Assembly (NCBI GenBank): GCA_002914805.1
Contig: JXTB01000343.1
Coordinates: forward strand, 340,467-404,466
Direction: 5' to 3'
Source: Parasponia andersonii
Lineage: Eukaryota > Streptophyta > Magnoliopsida > Rosales > Cannabaceae
DNA: 64,000 bases
A model generated the notes under the pieces. The model made no database searches, was not told the origin of the DNA, and was given only the letters and a program-made list of their open reading frames with translations. How positions within the stretch are numbered: the first letter of the stretch is position 1; every line of letters begins with the position of its first letter. A program made the translations under genes and the position numbers. Of this stretch, positions 11,801 through 23,758 are shown in pieces.

Positions 11801-12077
11801 AAAATGGGAGATTTTTTGGTCTTTACTCTACTCATACTCGAGTTTTTGGATTGGTATTTGTGCACCTATTAGGATATGATTGAAAAGTGTCCAATAAAAA
11901 TTTAGTAGCTAGTCGAGCAAATATAAAGCTTGAATATTAAGTACCAATTACAAAGTGTAGAAGTTTTTATGACATTAAACAAAGTCATAAATCCAAGTAC
12001 CTCAATTATTGGATGCATCATTTTTCAGCCATTATTCTACATCACACACAATAAGAGAAATCATAACACGTCATTTC
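8838..12077. other. AT-rich intergenic DNA, no gene recognised
   Basis: This region separates the 3' ends of LPA3 (+) and PLR (-), a tail-to-tail arrangement. It is very AT-rich, with stops in all frames. The open frame at 9949-10263 (104 codons) matches no family I know and begins in low-complexity sequence, so I do not call it a gene. At 10310-10600 there are repeated strings of the type GGCC-A/T-rich and AGCCATTT that suggest an old unclassified repeat. I see nothing else here. Confidence 0.5.
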
Positions 12078-14952
12078 TTACACATAGCGCTTCATGTACT
12101 CCTCCACTGAAGTGTACTTCACCTCTGGATAAAGCTCAGAAGCTTCAACTCCGTCGCTGCCTATTTCGAAATTTGCTAGACAACCCTCGAAACAGACGTG
12201 GTAGTAATGCCCCAATCCAACTTGCTGTGCGTAGTCTTGTTCTTTTATTTGCGTATAAAGAAGAAAAAACACGAGTAAAGAGTTAGGCAAATAGTTCAAG
12301 TAAGTGTCGTTTGTAAACTGTGAGGAAACAATAAATAAAGGACATATTATATGTACATATAGACTCTATTATTCTACCATTAATTTAGACGTGGGATAGT
12401 CTTAACATTTTCCTTTACTGTTAGAATTAATCATATATTTATTTGTAGTCTTCTGACAATTTTAGCAATTGAGACATTAATTGTTAACTATGTTAATATT
12501 AAGGATTTAACTCTAAATATTTTTTAATCACAAATTGATTAGCAAAACCCTGTGAACTGTAACACCCTTTGAATGAGAGGAAAAGTAGAGAAGTGGAAAA
12601 TTATAATGGAGGTGTCAAATCATTTGATTTCTAAATTTCTAAGTTGATGAAGTGGAAAATTAGGTGTCAAGTCACATGTTCTTCGTAGTGACTTAAAAAT
12701 ATATGCCTACTTCCACAAACACTATATTCTTTATTTTGTTACTCTAGTCCATCATAATCTCAAAGAAAGAAAGGAAAATAATAATAATAATATCAATAAT
12801 TAAAAAGAAAAAAGCTATATTGTTGTTTGGCGTTCTATTTATTAAAAATTTCATAATGAGAGCACAGAGTTTTGATCTCATGATAGAATTCGAACTATCA
12901 GTTGAGAATTTTTATATTTCGATTGTTACAGCAAAGAAAAGAGAAACAAAAGCAAAAAAGAAGAAAAAGAAACTTGTTTTTGAGTGCTTAGGGAGGCCAG
13001 GCGTTATATATATATTATTTCAAGCTATTACTATGATGTATAAACGATTAATTACAAGCAAGACTCACCATTTCACTTTTTAAGTGCCGTCATTGTACTA
13101 ATATCATACCACTTTTTCTCTAAAGATTATTTAAAATGCTGCACTATTGAAGCCCAATTATTTGTCTAAGAAAGACGTGAAAGCAACTTATACCTAATTA
13201 ACAAGTAGTGTGCACCTATTTTTGTAATGGATGATTGCATATTCCCCTCGGTTATCATAATTAATTTGCTTTTATGTTACCAGTAGCTTTGTGATTCTGG
13301 TAATAGGGGGGGGGGGGGGGGGAACAAATTAAGACTTTTTAATTTCCTCACAGATATCTTCCCTTTAGGGTGATCAGGTTAGGTGAGAATATAGGATTTT
13401 TGCAAGTGATGATTTTGCAAAGACTTTCAGATTCTAAAGGAGGTTTATGATCATTCAACGGAGAATTTAAAAAAATTCAAGGTAAGTTTCGTACTAACTA
13501 GGACCACAAGATCGCTTCTTATGTATAAAGTAAATAAACAACTGTTAGAAAATCAGTCCAGTAACAACATGCAGTCATGCACTTCAATATTAAAAAAATA
13601 AAAAAACACACACACACACACAAAAAGTTGTTTGGGATTTTAATTAAATTTGTTATTCTCAAATCACCCTTAAAATAAAATCTCATTTATATTATCCTAA
13701 TTAAATTCTATCTTTGAACTATTCAAATAGTGTAACTTAAAGTCATATTTTTGCTCATCTTCTTCTTCTCTCACCTTTTAAAGTAGCTAGAAACTCTTCC
13801 TCGGAGATTGAAGACTTTTGCAACTCTTTGCCAATCTGCTTCTCCCAGACTTGAACAACTTCTCTTTGGGATAAAATATTCTTAGGTGGCCTAAGGTACA
13901 CCGTCTTGTTCAGAGTTCGAGGGTCATCTATGGTTTTGATAGTGTACTTTGCTATGTCATCTTCGTCAACATATATTGCTGCCAAATATAAGAAACAAAT
14001 ATACATATAAAAATTTCCTTAAAAACGTTAAGCTTAATTAATAAGACGTTAATAATGTGCATTTAAGTAACTTCTAAAAGCTACCTTTCTTAAAGAGTAA
14101 TATGACATTTATCACATCAATTTCAATATCAATGTCTTTAATCCACGTTCCTTATATGATTTCGTATTTCAAGCCTCTTTTTTTTTATATATATAAATAT
14201 ATATATTTAAGAATTTGAGTTCTTTATCCAATTATAGTGTTCCAATATTTTCTGGCTAACAAATCACTGTCACGCAATATTAAAATTTAAATAAAAATTG
14301 ATAAAATGTGAAAAAATATGGCAACTAAAATTATAGTGATTTGGGTTTCTTTCTACTATAGTTCTCCTTTATCGGTGACAAATTGTTGTCATGCATTCAT
14401 ATCTAGTTAGTTGAATTAGAATTGTACCCTTTTTGTTGCCATCTCCAAGCAAAAGCACGGACTCCCTAGAGGGAAGAATGTAACCGGGTTGACATAAACC
14501 GCCGAGAAAGTAACCAGCAAAACAGTTGGCAGAAATATAGGTAAAAGGGATATTTGCATCTTCAATGGCTTTCCTCACTACCATCTTGTCATCAAATGTT
14601 ACTCTTCCCGGTTCTATTGCATTCTTCATTCTTGCAGGGTCAGTTCCAAACTCAGATGGCAAAAACCTCTGTGATAATATGGATTCAGATCCAATCACAA
14701 AATTATTATAGCATATAACCATAAACTCTATAAAGATTTATTAGATTTGTACTTTCTATCCCAGGAATTTCATTTGAGGCATTTTAGTATATGTTCATGA
14801 ACTTTATTTAAAATTAAAATGAAAAGAAAAAAAGAACAGTTATATATTATAGTTTCTAACATGTATTAATTGATGACATTGTATTTTAAAAATTAGTAGA
14901 AATTTCAAAGACAAGATAATACATATAGTACATGGTTAACAAAGTGATAATA

Positions 14953-15001
<49 letters not shown>

Positions 15002-17102
15002 TAATAATTTGGCTTTTCTTTTTTTAGTAAATTGAAATAATAATCTTGCATACAGACCAGGAGATGTTCACCTGCCAAATATCTTGGATTAGTAGTACTG
15101 CTATTGAATCGATGATGTTTAGAAGTTTCCACATTTAGACCCATATGACATGTTAATGAGATAACTTTTATTTATATATAAAGTGCTAAAGCGATATTAA
15201 TAGATAAAAAAAAATTCTACTAGATAGGTACTTTTTATTGGCTCATTTGGCACACATGATTGGATTAGACTAAATTGGACTATTAAATAAGATTAGATTC
15301 GATAGTACTATTTAATATTATACTATATTTGGTGTAATGCAGGACTAAAATAAAGTAAATATAATATATTTTTAATTTAGTTATAATTATAATTTATTTA
15401 TAAATAAATATTTACAAAAGTAAAAAAGATAAATTTAAATGATCATTAAATGAAATAATATGATTTTAATTTATTTATAAAAAATAGGTATATCAAAATA
15501 AAATATATTTTTAGTTAAAAATAAAAATTAAAATTTAATTAATATTTATATTAATTAAAAAAATTATTAAAGAAAAAAAAAGTTGTGTGATGAGCTGGGA
15601 TTAAATTAACCCAACCATGGCAAGAAGACTAAAAAAAAAGGGGTGGACTTCTTTGTTCAATCCTCTTTTGAGTCCAAACATAAGACTAGACAAAAAAGTT
15701 TAATCCCACCCTTTAGTTTGGATCACCAAATGGCCGTATATATATAAGGTAATGATTCACATTTGGTTATCTTATAATATGAAAAATCGTATAAGCTAAC
15801 CTAAATTTGGGGAAAAAAGAAGAATGCTTTCTACAAAGATCTTTATCGATTACTCGTAAACATTGCTTTCTATATATATTTTTATAATTAAAATTCTAAA
15901 ATATAATTTTATTCCTAAAAATCTATATTTTGCACTAAAACATGCATTTAAAAGAGAAATTGAGTAAATGTAAAGAATTCTGATTATATTTTCTTCCTAG
16001 GTTAAGTAAAAATATGCTTTGGATTTGGCCTTTCATATCTTGAGTATAACAACTATAATACAAATAATACTTTTCATTCTGTTCTATTTTATTCCTATTC
16101 ATTTTTTCCCTTTATTCTTATACTATTACGTGCCATTCGTATCTTTTCCTTTCGGGAAAAACGAAAACTTACTAAAATGAGGACTTAAGTACTAGCGAGA
16201 GATCTCCTGAATTTTATATAGCCGTCTAAAACTGGTAAGGCCATTAAAAGATAAAATTAGAAAGACTGTTATTATTAAATTTTCAACGGGAAAGAGCGAG
16301 GCATAGTGTACATACATGACATGATTAAAATGAGATTATGGTGGGAAATGAAGTAGAATCAGTACATGAAATAACATGTTTAAGAATTTAATATAGATCA
16401 TAAAAATCATCTTCTAACATTGTTTTTGTGCTAAATTTGGCACCAAATATAATTACATATATATATATACACCGCGTTATTTTTGACATTTGATTTGATT
16501 TCCTTCTTTAAAAATAATCATTTTCGGAATTTTTTGAAATATTTTTAAAATCGTGATATTTTCAAATTAATGCTTTGTGGTTGGTGATCAATATTGAATA
16601 ATAAAGAGTTAAAAAAAATTTGCATTGAACTACCAAAAATTAATGAAGAAAAAAGATGAAAGAAAAGTGGAAGGATAAATCACTCCAAAACTACCATTTG
16701 ATACTCTAGATTCTAATAATAGTGGTTAACATATATCTACAATTGCTTGTCCTCATATATAAATATATATACCTTAACATTTCCAGCTTCTTTGATAGCA
16801 TCGACAAGCTTGAGTTGAAGAAGGATATGGTGGCTTCGGAAATGAACGCCGGAAATGGCGCAGATAACGACATCGACAAGTTTCACGGCATTAACGAGGC
16901 TTTGGTGGTCGTTGAAAGAAGCCGGAACCAGCCTAGCGCCTTTTTCCTTAAACGACAAAAGCATTTGAATTCTCTCTATGTCGACTCCTATCTCAGGCCT
17001 GTGAACGACGTAAGTCTCATGACCCTCTTCCAGACTTGCCCTCACTAGCCTCTTCCCCAGATACCCAGTTGCCCCCACAATCAGCACTTTTCTTTTCTCC
17101 AT
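12078..17102 (-). CDS. PLR: Pinoresinol-lariciresinol reductase (PLR), complete
   Basis: Four exons on the minus strand: 16773-17102, 14428-14668, 13775-13978 and 12078-12241. They join with GT-AG sites in matching phase to exactly 312 residues plus TAA, the normal PLR length. The enzyme is a cytosolic NADPH-dependent reductase that converts pinoresinol to lariciresinol and then secoisolariciresinol in lignan synthesis. Residues 10-16 are the GATGYLG dinucleotide-binding loop. FLPSEFGTDPARM (112-124) and GRVTFDDKMVVRKA follow, with Lys138 at the position of the catalytic lysine of the family. Then come YISANCFAGYFLGGLCQPG, YVDEDDIAKYTIKTIDDPRT and the C-terminal ELYPEVKYTSVEEY. The NmrA/isoflavone reductase-like superfamily also holds PCBER and IFR, but the SGVHFRSH and FAGYFLGGLCQPG stretches fit PLR. 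Sterospecificity cannot be read off. Confidence 0.93.
12242..13774 (-). other. PLR intron 3
   Basis: This 1.53-kb AT-rich intron lies between exons 13775-13978 and 12078-12241. It contains a 17-base G homopolymer at 13306-13322 and a CA run near 13605-13622. No other gene is seen in it. Confidence 0.8.
13306..13322 (+). repeat. 17-nt G homopolymer
   Basis: There are seventeen consecutive G on the plus strand (C on the PLR transcript) within PLR intron 3. The length is unreliable in sequencing, and such tracts can form G-quadruplex structures. Confidence 0.95.
14953..14992 (+). repeat. AT microsatellite in PLR intron 1
   Basis: About 20 AT units lie in the 2.1-kb first intron of PLR (14669-16772). 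Confidence 0.9.
15236..15733. mobile_element. Possible MITE in PLR intron 1
   Basis: The left end reads GCTCATTTGGCACACATGAT. The right end, read in reverse, gives GGCCATTTGGTGATCCAAAC, so a short imperfect terminal inverted repeat around CATTTGG is present. The interior is AT-rich without coding potential, and the size (about 500 bp) suits a non-autonomous DNA transposon. No clear target duplication is seen. Confidence 0.3.
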
Positions 17103-17106
17103 TCTA

Positions 17107-17144
<38 letters not shown>
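17107..17144 (+). repeat. CT/GA repeat in PLR 5' leader
   Basis: A TC dinucleotide run of about 19 units lies 5-43 bp upstream of the PLR start codon, so the transcript leader would carry GA repeats. Polypyrimidine/polypurine leaders like this are frequent in plant promoters. Confidence 0.9.
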
Positions 17145-17146
<2 letters not shown>

Positions 17147-17230
17147 TTGAAATATGGCTTTTTGCCTACTCTTGTGGATAGGAGGAGTATTGTCTTAGGG
17201 TAGCTTGGGAGGTAACAAACAATCCAACCT

Positions 17231-17237
17231 TATTATA
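17231..17237 (-). promoter_or_regulatory. Candidate TATA box of PLR
   Basis: The minus strand reads GGTTATAATAAGG about 130 bp upstream of the PLR ATG. Position and sequence fit a plant TATA box, with the GA-rich leader in between. The adjacent minus-strand AAGGTTGGATTG resembles an AC-type MYB site only loosely. Confidence 0.35.
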
Positions 17238-17454
17238 ACCCTACATGAACTGTTGCTTTGTCGTGAAAACTAATTAAGGTTTATATATAAATTTCAATAT
17301 CTTATTAATTTGTATACAGGGAAGTTGGACAGTCTACACAACTCTTTTGGAAGACAACTCAAACTCGACCCCCCCCCCCCTCTCTGTTAAATATTGTATG
17401 AACGCACGTGTGTAAACATATATATATATATATATATATTTATATGGTTACTAA

Positions 17455-17678
17455 TCTAGATAAAGTATTTTTTTTTTTAGCTGTTGGACCACCATGATCA
17501 CTATCTAATGGTGATCTTAGATCCAATGGCTATAATGAAGTGCATGAAAAAACGTGCATCATTAATGCTCTTTCTCTCTCTTACTTTTTACAATAAAAAA
17601 ATATGCATTCTAAACTTTTATTGGCCAAATTGATACCTATGCATAGGTAAAAAAAAGAAAACCTATTGGATTGATGCC

Positions 17679-17715
<37 letters not shown>

Positions 17716-17720
17716 GCTAC
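17455..17720 (+). repeat. Dispersed MITE-like repeat, copy A
   Basis: The core at 17509-17650 matches the reverse complement of 31398-31530 (FMO intron 2). Shared strings include ACGTGCATCATTAAT, TTTTATTGG next to CCAAA/TCAAA, and a GATCCAA...TATAATG block. Both copies are flanked by long TA runs. There is no coding potential. Two related copies in one window suggest a family present in many copies. Confidence 0.6.
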
Positions 17721-18835
17721 ATATATGTGTTCGTTAATATAAGGGTGAAAATACAATAAATGATTGTATGTTTCATATGTATTGGTAATACATAAAATTT
17801 AATTCACAAATCAAAAGAAATTGCAAAGATTATTTTCGCGAACAATATCTACATAAATTGTCACGATCCAAATCCCGAAGCAGTGACAAAAGGGAAATTT
17901 CACTAGAATTCGAAATTTCTTAATTTATAAAGAAAAGGTTTAAAGAGTTTCGAATTTTTAAAACAATATGATTAATAAAAATATTTAGAATTCCAACTAG
18001 TGAACCTATCACACTGTTCATAGTCACTAATAAACATAAACTGAATAATTATTAGAAAAATAAAATTCAAATAGTTAATCGAGCATCATCATTTACAATT
18101 CAACATCAAGCTAGTATGGTATATAGAGTTTACAGACATATTTAAAGTAGTATAATCCATTTATTTAACAAAACTTAGATACATGTCTTAAATCCACACT
18201 CCTAGAATTACCAAGTCACGAACTACAAGTAAAAGACAACTTCTTATTTTGCTTATTAGTCGTCAATGTTACACTGAATACCACCTGTAGAGAAAGGAGG
18301 GGAGTGAGCATAAAATACCTAGTAGGTTATCCAATTACCCTTTTTGAGAAGATCTTTTCATAATTCTCAAAATATTTATATGATTAGTAGTACTGGAAAG
18401 TATTTTTATAAATATTAAGTGTTCAAAATATAAGTAGAAAACCATGTTAAAAACCGAACTAGATATCTAGGTTAAAACATATAGAAAATCATAATAAAAT
18501 AAGCATAACGTACATCACATCAATCAACACCTCACATGAGCTTTCACCATCTCATCATGAATAGAGCAATTTATACTACATGTATTGAGTACTTCCATTC
18601 TGACATCTATCTCTAGAAACCAGGGGGATACTTGTGTGTCTAATCCTACCAAGCTAGAGGAGCATCAAATGCCAGGACATACTGAGTGGAGATAGTTAGA
18701 AAACAAACCCTACAAGGGTTTATAGGCTCTCACCAAAGGAAGGTGTACTAGTTTGCCTATTACAACACCGTGATACCTAATATTACTCTCATGCATGATC
18801 ATATAAAATGTGTAATATATAGAGTCTTAAACAAT

Positions 18836-18844
18836 TGTGCAGTG
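18836..18844 (+). repeat. Target site duplication, left, of the LINE
   Basis: TGTGCAGTG here and TATGCAGTG at 24797-24805 flank the LINE, with one mismatch in nine. The LTR sequence becomes continuous when one copy and the LINE are removed. Confidence 0.7.
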
Positions 18845-19313
18845 GGAACATAGATAATGACATTCTTCTTTGACATTCCCCGTTGAATTAGATGAGAGCT
18901 TCGATTATTTCAAACCACAGAAAAATCTCAAGATCGGACAACGGGGAAGAGATCCAGGAGGCATCGAAATTCATGCTCATCCATAGCTTTTCTAATACAA
19001 ACACCAGAACCCCAACTTTCTTATGTATTATTTTCTTTTCTTTGCCAATCACCTTTCTCTCCTGCCAAACACGCGATGCAGACTTATTCTAGACTCAAAC
19101 GCAAGACTTCCTTCTTTAACTTTTCTTCTATCTAGATTAGGATTAACGAAACGCTTGGAAAAAATTGATTAAGGATTTGCTAGGGTTTCTGTTGCAGTAC
19201 TGAATAGTGACCTGCTAGGGATAGCACTATAGTTCCTACCTGCTACAGTGATCTGCTAGTGTTGTTTATTTTGCCACAGTACCGATTGTTGTGGTCACCA
19301 TGGTAATGAGATC
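18845..19313 (+). other. LINE 5' untranslated region
   Basis: This region is less AT-rich than its flanks, with several short CAGT/CTGCTA motifs near 19195-19275. It precedes the ORF1 start. No protein is recognised. The 66-codon frame at 18892-19092 has no family match. Confidence 0.5.
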
Positions 19314-19958
19314 TTGGATCACAAAGACTTTTTTTCATTCCACAAGAAGGATATTATGGTTGATTTTTCTTTGGCTCTCTATGCAAAATCCTTTGCTGAT
19401 GTGGTTCTCAATAAGAAAACAATAGTTATGCCTCTCTTTTCCACATCTTCTATTCCTCAACAAAAGGGTACTTATGTTTCAGTTAAGGTTAATCCTACTA
19501 CAGTGGAAGAACGATTAAATCTTTGTAAGTTTTCTCTTATTAGACATGTCATTTTATCTAAGGGTGAAAAACGTTGGTCTTTGCTTGATTTAAAGGCAAG
19601 ACTAGATTCAATTTGGAAAATTTCATCTTGGCACCTTATTTCTTTGGGCAATGGGTATTTTCTAATTTTACTTACTTCGGAGTAAGATAAAACTCTTGTT
19701 TGGAGTATGAGTTCTTTGAATATGAAGTCAGGTATCTTAAGATTTTAGCCATGGGTTCCTGGTTTCGTACCTAGTGAGCAAAAGACTACAAATATTCATG
19801 TTTGAGTCCGTTTTTATGAATTACTATGGGAATTTTGGCATCTACAAATCCTTTCTGATTTGGCTAGGGCTGTGAGGGTTCCTATGAAGATTGACCAAGC
19901 TATTTTTAATGGGGATTTTAGTCATTTTGCTCGAGTTTTGATGGATATTGAAATAATC
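19314..19958 (+). pseudogene. LINE ORF1 N-terminal part (DUF4283-like)
   Basis: On the plus strand an open stretch to 19685 reads SLALYAKSFADVVLN, GTYVSVKVNPTTVEERLNLC, FSLIRHVILSKGEKRWSLLD and LISLGNGYFLILL. After a stop it continues with LARAVRVPMKIDQAIFNGDF and SHFARVLMDIE. This is the DUF4283 domain typical of ORF1 in plant L1 LINEs, an RNA-binding chaperone-like protein. It breaks off at about 19958, where the inverted segment begins. The continuation is found on the minus strand from about 22318. Confidence 0.75.
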
Positions 19959-22318
19959 TAAGAACAGATGCGACTCAAATGATCAGTAATGATTTTAGTA
20001 ATCAGTTTGTAGAGGAAATTCTCCAAAATAATAGGCCAATATTGATCAATAGTAAGAGCATGATCCACTTTTGGAATTAACACGAGAAAATTAGAATTAA
20101 GACCAGGTGTTGAAATACCAGAGTGGAAGAATTGCTAGACCATAGAAACCACATCTTGACCAACAATATCCTAATAGTGGCGAAAGAACTTGCCTAAAAA
20201 ACCATCAGGGCCTGGGGCACTCGAAGCATCCATATCAAATACTGTCAACCAAATTTCTTCTTCATTAGGAATTCGACAAAACTCTAAATTATCTAAAGAA
20301 GAGACTAGATTCGGAATAATCTCCTGAACACCGGAATAATCAGTAACATTAACTTGAGGCTCAGTAAACAAATCTTTATAGAAAGATTGAATATGAGAAT
20401 AAATTAAAGGAACGTCTTCCATAATATCCTCACCAATCTTCATATGACTCAAAACCTTTTTTACCCGAAGAGGTTTCACCATATTATGAAAGAAAGCAGA
20501 ATTTTTGTCCCTTTCTTTAAGCCATTTGATCCTACTCTGCTCTCAGAGATAAGATTCTTCCTAAGATAAATAATTGTCTAAGGTACAAAGTGCTTCATTT
20601 TCTTGGAAAAAAAGAGAGTCAGAAAGACCCTCATTAGCTATTCGCTCCTGAATGGATAAAATATTCTCTGTCGCTTTAAAAATATTGAGCTTGAGATTAC
20701 TGAAATCTTCTCAATTCTATAATTTCAATTCACGCTTCAAATCCTTAAGTTTATTAACTAAAATAGACATCAGGGAACCAAAGTAATAACAAGACCAAAC
20801 CTTACTAACAAAATCCTTAAATGTGGGATGAGAAAGCCACATTCCTTGGAAACAAAAAGGTCTAAGGCCAGTAGCAACATCTTTCTTTAAAGATAATAAT
20901 AAAGGATGGTGGTCCGAGTGTAAACGAGGAAAACAAATACTGGAAACTTGATTCCACTAATGTAAGAACTCTCCATTACAAAAAGCTCTATCAAGGTGGG
21001 ACATCACCAACCTTCCCCCCCGGGAACTATGCCATGTAAAAAAAGGACCTTGAGAGTCAAGGACAATCATATTGCAAAAGGTCACACTAGCTCTGAAGTC
21101 TTCACAAGATCTTCGTTTAATGATACCGTTGTCTCATGAGTACCCATAACAGAATTAAAATCGCTCAAACTAACCAAGGACCAGTCATATGCAAGGAAGA
21201 TAAGGAGTCCCATAAGATACGACGAACAATATAATCACAACTAGTGTAGACAAAACTAGTAAAAAACCAAGACACTATTGAATATGAAAGACAAAGTAAT
21301 ATGTTGGGAATGAGAAGCAATAACCTGAAAATTGGAGACGGCCAAAGTGCCAAATACCCAGACAGAAGGAAGTGCTTTATCATTTTCAGCCACTAAATGA
21401 AAACCAAGAGAACTCCAAAAGCGGGAAGGAATAGAGCTAAACATACACATTAGCTCTGCTAAGCAAAGAATATCCAGTTTGTGACGAATACACAAATCTC
21501 TAAGAGATCTTTGGATATCAATATTAGAGATATCCTGACAATTCTCATAAAGAACCTTCATTGAGAAGTGGTTTTCGAAGCCCTCGTGACAGGCTTAGAG
21601 TACTGAGCTTGAGAAGCTTTCTTCTTTTTCTTAGATTGCACTTCTTGCCATCCCTCATCTTTTGATGTGAAAACCTTGGTTGGAGAGAGATCACTAGTGT
21701 CCAAACTGTGGTCACTCTTAGATTCCGCAAAAGAAGAGGAACCCTTCGGATCAGAAATACCTACCTCGGCAGTAGGGGCCTCAATATGTTCTTCATGAAC
21801 CTCAGTGTTAACTACTTTATCCATATTCGAAATGTGCTCCGAATCATGGTTTAAGGCTACATCCTCTTTAGAATTTATGTTTTCATCAATGGCTACCAAC
21901 TTATCATCCTTATCATAATGAGCTTTATTCTTTTCTAGGCTGTCAACTATTTCAACTTTATCTTCTATATTTTGAAAATGTACAAGAGAATTATCCTTGC
22001 CCAAATCCGATGCAAGAGAAGTAAAAATTTTCGTTATTGACACATCTGGAGATTTTTAAACTTCTTTGGAAACTACCTGATTGGTAATAAGCTTTGCAAC
22101 ATAGACTTGTTGCTTCGGGGCTAATCCCTTATTCTTTTTAGTGATCTTTTCCTTGTCCTCTTTTGGTTTATTATGATAACAATTAGAAGGAATATGACCA
22201 ATAGAGGAACAAGTAGAACAAAAATCGGGAAGTCTCTTGTAAAAGAGATAAACAAAACGACATTCATCTCTGCTCTCAACTTGAATTGAGTCAAGCAAAT
22301 GATTCATCTCCTCTCTTT
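19958..22318 (-). pseudogene. Inverted LINE middle: zinc knuckle, endonuclease, RT N-terminus
   Basis: On the minus strand, from right to left: 22056-22307 encodes a zinc knuckle (LPDFCSTCSSIGHIPSNC), then an acidic linker (21558-22043) ends ORF1. The APE-type endonuclease follows at 21165-21561 (MKVLYENCQDISN, RDLCIRHKLDILCLAELM and, after a break, WLVSLSDFNSV near 21180). The RT N-terminal region is at 19975-20482 (DASSAPGPDGFLGKFFRHY, then LYKLITKIIT). At the zinc-knuckle end the reading frame would join smoothly to ORF1 at 19958. At the RT end about 130 codons of palm-domain sequence are missing before the plus-strand part at 22319. Confidence 0.78.
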
Positions 22319-22976
22319 TATTTGTTCTTGCTGAATATTATCTCAGTCGTTATTTCAATATTTTGATTCGTCAGGGTGATCTTGTTCCAATGACTTCTAC
22401 TAGAAAGGAGAAGGCTCTACTCCACTATCTTTTTGTAGATGATGTACTTTTATTTTCTCGAGCTTCTAAGAACAATGTTAGAGTTATTATGAAGGCCCTC
22501 TAGTATTATGAAACTTGTCTGGGCAACAAGTGAATTATTCTAAATCTATTATTTATTTTGGTCGTGTAGTTCCATCTGCTACAATTTTGAATTTCCTGAA
22601 CTTCACGAGTATGAGAAGAGGTGGTTCATCATTAAGTTATCTTGGAGTCTTTCTTTTTATCGGTTCTCCAAAGCGTTCTAATTTTCAATCGCTACTGGAC
22701 AAGATTTATAATAGATTTGAATATTGGAAAGGTTTGAATCTTTCAATTGCTGGGAGAGGTAGCCTTATTAATTCCGTAATCATGGGTCATTTATCTTATT
22801 TTTTTCGAGTCTATCGGTGGCCAGTTACTCTTTTAAAAGAGTTGATTTCTTCAATTAGAAATTTTTTATGGTCTGGATCATCCAAAATGGCTAAGCCGAT
22901 TATTATCTCTTGGAAGATATGTTGTAAATCTAAAGAGGAAGGTGGTCTTGGCCTTCGAGATCCTAGAATTCTTTGA
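22319..22976 (+). pseudogene. LINE reverse transcriptase C-terminal half
   Basis: The plus strand resumes the RT at FVLAEYYLSRYF, then LLHYLFVDDVLLFSRAS with the catalytic F-V-D-D (near 22430), a stop near 22501, and VNYSKSIIYFGR, YLGVFLFIGSPKRSNFQ, LINSVIMGHLSYFFRVYR and EEGGLGLRDPRIL. All are typical of L1 LINE RT. The N-terminal palm motif (the first catalytic aspartate) is missing here and in the inverted segment. Confidence 0.82.
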
Positions 22977-23758
22977 GCTTATTAACTGATGATTCTTTCA
23001 TTTTTAGATTCTTGAGAGGGAGATTTTTCTTCAATAGTTTTACTCAACGTCGATTTTGGAAGTCTTCTATTCAGTGTGGTTTGAGATCTCATATCCAGTC
23101 TCTTATCGATGAGTCGATTTGGGCACCTGGTAGAAACTCTAAGATACACTTCTGGAGTAATAATTGGCTTGGTTCTCCTTTAATTGGGATGATAGATTGC
23201 AATGATACTTTGGAACCTGGCATTGATACTACCATTGGTGAAATTGTTTCGGATTATGAATGGTCTCTACCTGCTTCCTTAACTTTCAATTTTCTGATGA
23301 TTACTAAAGAGATCCGAAAGACGGTTATATGTGACTCTCTAGATACACTTATTTGGCGACATTCTGCTTCTGGTAATGTTACTTGTGCAGATGCCTATAA
23401 TTCTTTGGTCGGTCCTTCTGTGAAGGAAAGATGGGGTAATAAGTTCTGGGCTAGCTATATTCCTCCATCACATTCTATGATTTTTTGGAGATCTATTCAA
23501 GATAAACTTCTAATAGAAAATAATCTCATGCGGAGAGGTTTTATCATGACTTCGTGTTGTCGTTTTTTCTTTAGAAATGAGGAAACTGCTGATCACATTT
23601 TCATCTTATGTGACTTTGCCTGCAGTCTTTGGGGAGCTATCTCTTCGGCTTTAGGCGGTGTATTTGATTGGATGGCTCTGTTATTGATCTTTGGCTTGAC
23701 GCCCTTGAGGTTAATTTTAGTAGCCAAGTTTCACAGATTTGGAGATCGGCTATTGTGA
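22973..23758 (+). pseudogene. LINE zinc-binding (zf-RVT) region
   Basis: This open stretch of 261 codons contains IHFWSNNWLGSPL, LIWRHSASGNVTCADAYNSL, FWASYIPPSHSMIFWRSIQ and ETADHIFILCDFACSLWGAI, the RVT zinc-binding domain that follows RT in plant LINEs. It overlaps the end of the previous stretch by four bases in another frame, a frameshift within the original ORF2. The continuation shifts frame again at about 23670. Confidence 0.8.

Larger units (their letters stand above)
17103..17454 (-). other. PLR upstream region
   Basis: This is promoter-proximal DNA of PLR. It contains the GA-rich leader, a candidate TATA box and a ten-base C run at 17371-17380, and ends at a TA microsatellite (about 17416-17446). 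No coding sequence is seen. Confidence 0.5.

Noticed and set aside
16722..17048. Plus-strand frame opposite PLR exon 1
   Set aside because: It is a shadow of the PLR coding exon, which has clear homology on the minus strand.
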